A stretch of DNA of 34,426 nucleotides from Actinomycetota bacterium. GTDB taxonomy: Bacteria; Actinomycetota; Acidimicrobiia; Acidimicrobiales; Ilumatobacteraceae. The stretch's first letter is position 1. Each line of letters starts with the position of its first letter. The stretch lies in assembly GCA_009711295.1 (NCBI GenBank), contig WLST01000012.1:1-34426 (forward strand). The letters run 5' to 3'. Positions 33,348 through 34,426 of this stretch are shown here, piece after piece. Both the position numbers and the translations under genes were made by a program. The notes beneath the pieces are model-generated. The model was not told the origin of the DNA. It made no database searches and saw only the letters and a list, made by a program, of their open reading frames with translations.

Positions 33348-34426
33348 ATGAAAATTTCTGCTGCTGTATTACCAAGTCATGACGGAGCTTTTGAGGTGCG
33401 TGAGTTAGAAATTTCTGACCCGCGCCCAGGTGAGGTGCTTGTGCGAGTGGTGGGTGCTGGGATGTGCCACACCGACTTGCTGGCCCGTACGCCTGGTGCA
33501 CCATTTCCTCTCCCTGTTGTCTTGGGGCATGAAGGCTCAGGCATCGTGGAAGCAGTGGGCGCTGGGGTGACCTCTGTTGTGCCTGGCGACAAAGTGGTGA
33601 TGTCGTATGCAAGCTGCGGAAAATGCACCAATTGCTCAACAGGGTTTCCGCAATATTGTGATCTTTTTTACCCGTTGAACTTCATGGGAACACGGATGGA
33701 TGGTTCTACTCCGCTGACCTCAGCTGATGGCACCAACATGGCATGCTGCTGGTTTGGACAATCGAGTTTCGCAAACTACGCAATGGCAAGTGAACGCAAC
33801 GTAGTAAAAGTCACTGCAGACGACGTCAAGCTTGAACTCCTCGGGCCCCTTGGCTGTGGTTTTCAAACAGGTGCAGGTGCAGTCATTAATTCACTCAAAG
33901 TGCGCGCCGGAACTTCCATAGCAATTTATGGTGCAGGCGCTGTGGGTTTAGCGGCAGTGATGGCAGCAAAAATTGCTGGTTGCAGCACCATCATTGCAGT
34001 CGACTTGCACGATTCTCGGTTGGCTCTCGCCCACGAACTCGGTGCAACTCATACGTTGAACGCGAAATCGACAACCAACATTGTGGAGTCGGTGCAGCAA
34101 ATTACTGCTGGTGGTGCGCAGTATGCATTCGATACCACTGGTGTTCAGTCTGTTGTGCGTGGTGCCGTCGATGCTTTACGTCCCACGGGTGTGTGCTGCT
34201 TAGTGGGCGCGGGTCTTGCCGAGTTCACGCTTGAAGGAAGCGGATTTTTGTTTGGGAAAACAGTGATGGGAGTCATTGAAGGCGATGCATTCCCTGGTGA
34301 ATTCATTCCCAAGATGATTGAGTGGCATCGTCGTGGACAGTTTCCTATTGAGAAACTCATTAAGACGTATCGACTCGATCAAATTAATGAAGCGCAGCAC
34401 GATAGTGAAACAGGCGTCACAATTAA
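33348..34426 (+). CDS. Zinc-dependent alcohol dehydrogenase (aryl-alcohol type), C-terminus cut off
   Basis: The first 359 codons are visible and open to the window edge. This medium-chain dehydrogenase has catalytic zinc ligands C40 and H61-E62 (GMCHTD, LGHEGSG), with the third ligand in the LGPLGCGFQTG region. The structural zinc set C90-x2-C93-x2-C96-x7-C104 is complete. The NAD(P)-binding motif is YGAGAVGLAAV. The whole resembles benzyl/aryl-alcohol dehydrogenases and mycothiol- or NAD-dependent long forms, which interconvert alcohols and aldehydes; the substrate is not decided. The ATG at 33348 is the only in-frame start nearby, and the ribosome-binding site is weak. It is divergent from htpX. 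Confidence 0.92.
   Translation, partial: MKISAAVLPSHDGAFEVRELEISDPRPGEVLVRVVGAGMCHTDLLARTPGAPFPLPVVLGHEGSGIVEAVGAGVTSVVPGDKVVMSYASCGKCTNCSTGFPQYCDLFYPLNFMGTRMDGSTPLTSADGTNMACCWFGQSSFANYAMASERNVVKVTADDVKLELLGPLGCGFQTGAGAVINSLKVRAGTSIAIYGAGAVGLAAVMAAKIAGCSTIIAVDLHDSRLALAHELGATHTLNAKSTTNIVESVQQITAGGAQYAFDTTGVQSVVRGAVDALRPTGVCCLVGAGLAEFTLEGSGFLFGKTVMGVIEGDAFPGEFIPKMIEWHRRGQFPIEKLIKTYRLDQINEAQHDSETGVTI

Overview
The window looks like a piece of a compact actinobacterial chromosome, most likely from the class Acidimicrobiia (Ilumatobacter-like aquatic lineages). The evidence is gene order plus a few marker genes: tRNA-Gln/prs/rplY/pth/mfd/surA-like/mazG/eno/ftsB on one strand; ispE/rsmA/(cell-wall-like protein)/tatD/metG; a SUF operon containing a Rieske ferredoxin; and a 30-residue bS22-type ribosomal protein. 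The lineage is inferred from protein style and synteny, not from a search. Gaps between genes are very small; the longest is about 200 bases. I see no phage, IS element, CRISPR array or rRNA.

Layout. Bases 1-142 hold the end of a Dabb-domain protein. A co-directional minus-strand block then runs from 17542 down to 132. Read in transcription order it is tRNA-Gln, prs, rplY, pth, mfd, a SurA/PpiC lipoprotein, a YabN-type methylase-MazG fusion, eno, ftsB/divIC, coxL, a three-gene ABC-2 exporter, coxS, coxM and a PAP2-family membrane protein. The cox genes encode a molybdenum hydroxylase of the form II type (active-site loop AYRGAGR). Its large-subunit gene is separated from the two small-subunit genes by the exporter. 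Between 17608 and 17700 on the plus strand is the tiny bS22 gene. Minus-strand ispE, rsmA, an RlpA-like membrane-anchored protein, tatD and metG follow (17701-22096). A plus-strand thioesterase converges on a minus-strand set HAD phosphatase/rsmI/DUF192. A secreted Cys-rich orphan (plus) converges on ychF (minus).

The SUF operon (26888-30789, plus) is sufB, an uncharacterised Cys-rich 112-residue protein, sufD, a Rieske ferredoxin and sufC. All are joined by overlapping start/stop codons, and no sufS, sufU or regulator is nearby. Last come a MutT1-like Nudix hydrolase, a TerC-family membrane protein and htpX on the minus strand, and a truncated zinc alcohol dehydrogenase on the plus strand.

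The observations most worth a second look are: the Cys-rich protein embedded in the SUF operon; a strongly structured htpX leader whose outer stem covers the ribosome-binding site; inverted repeats placed across the stop codons of overlapping convergent genes; the exporter inserted into a form II cox locus; and an RlpA-like protein at the position where many actinobacteria carry rpfB. The core metabolic genes are ordinary.
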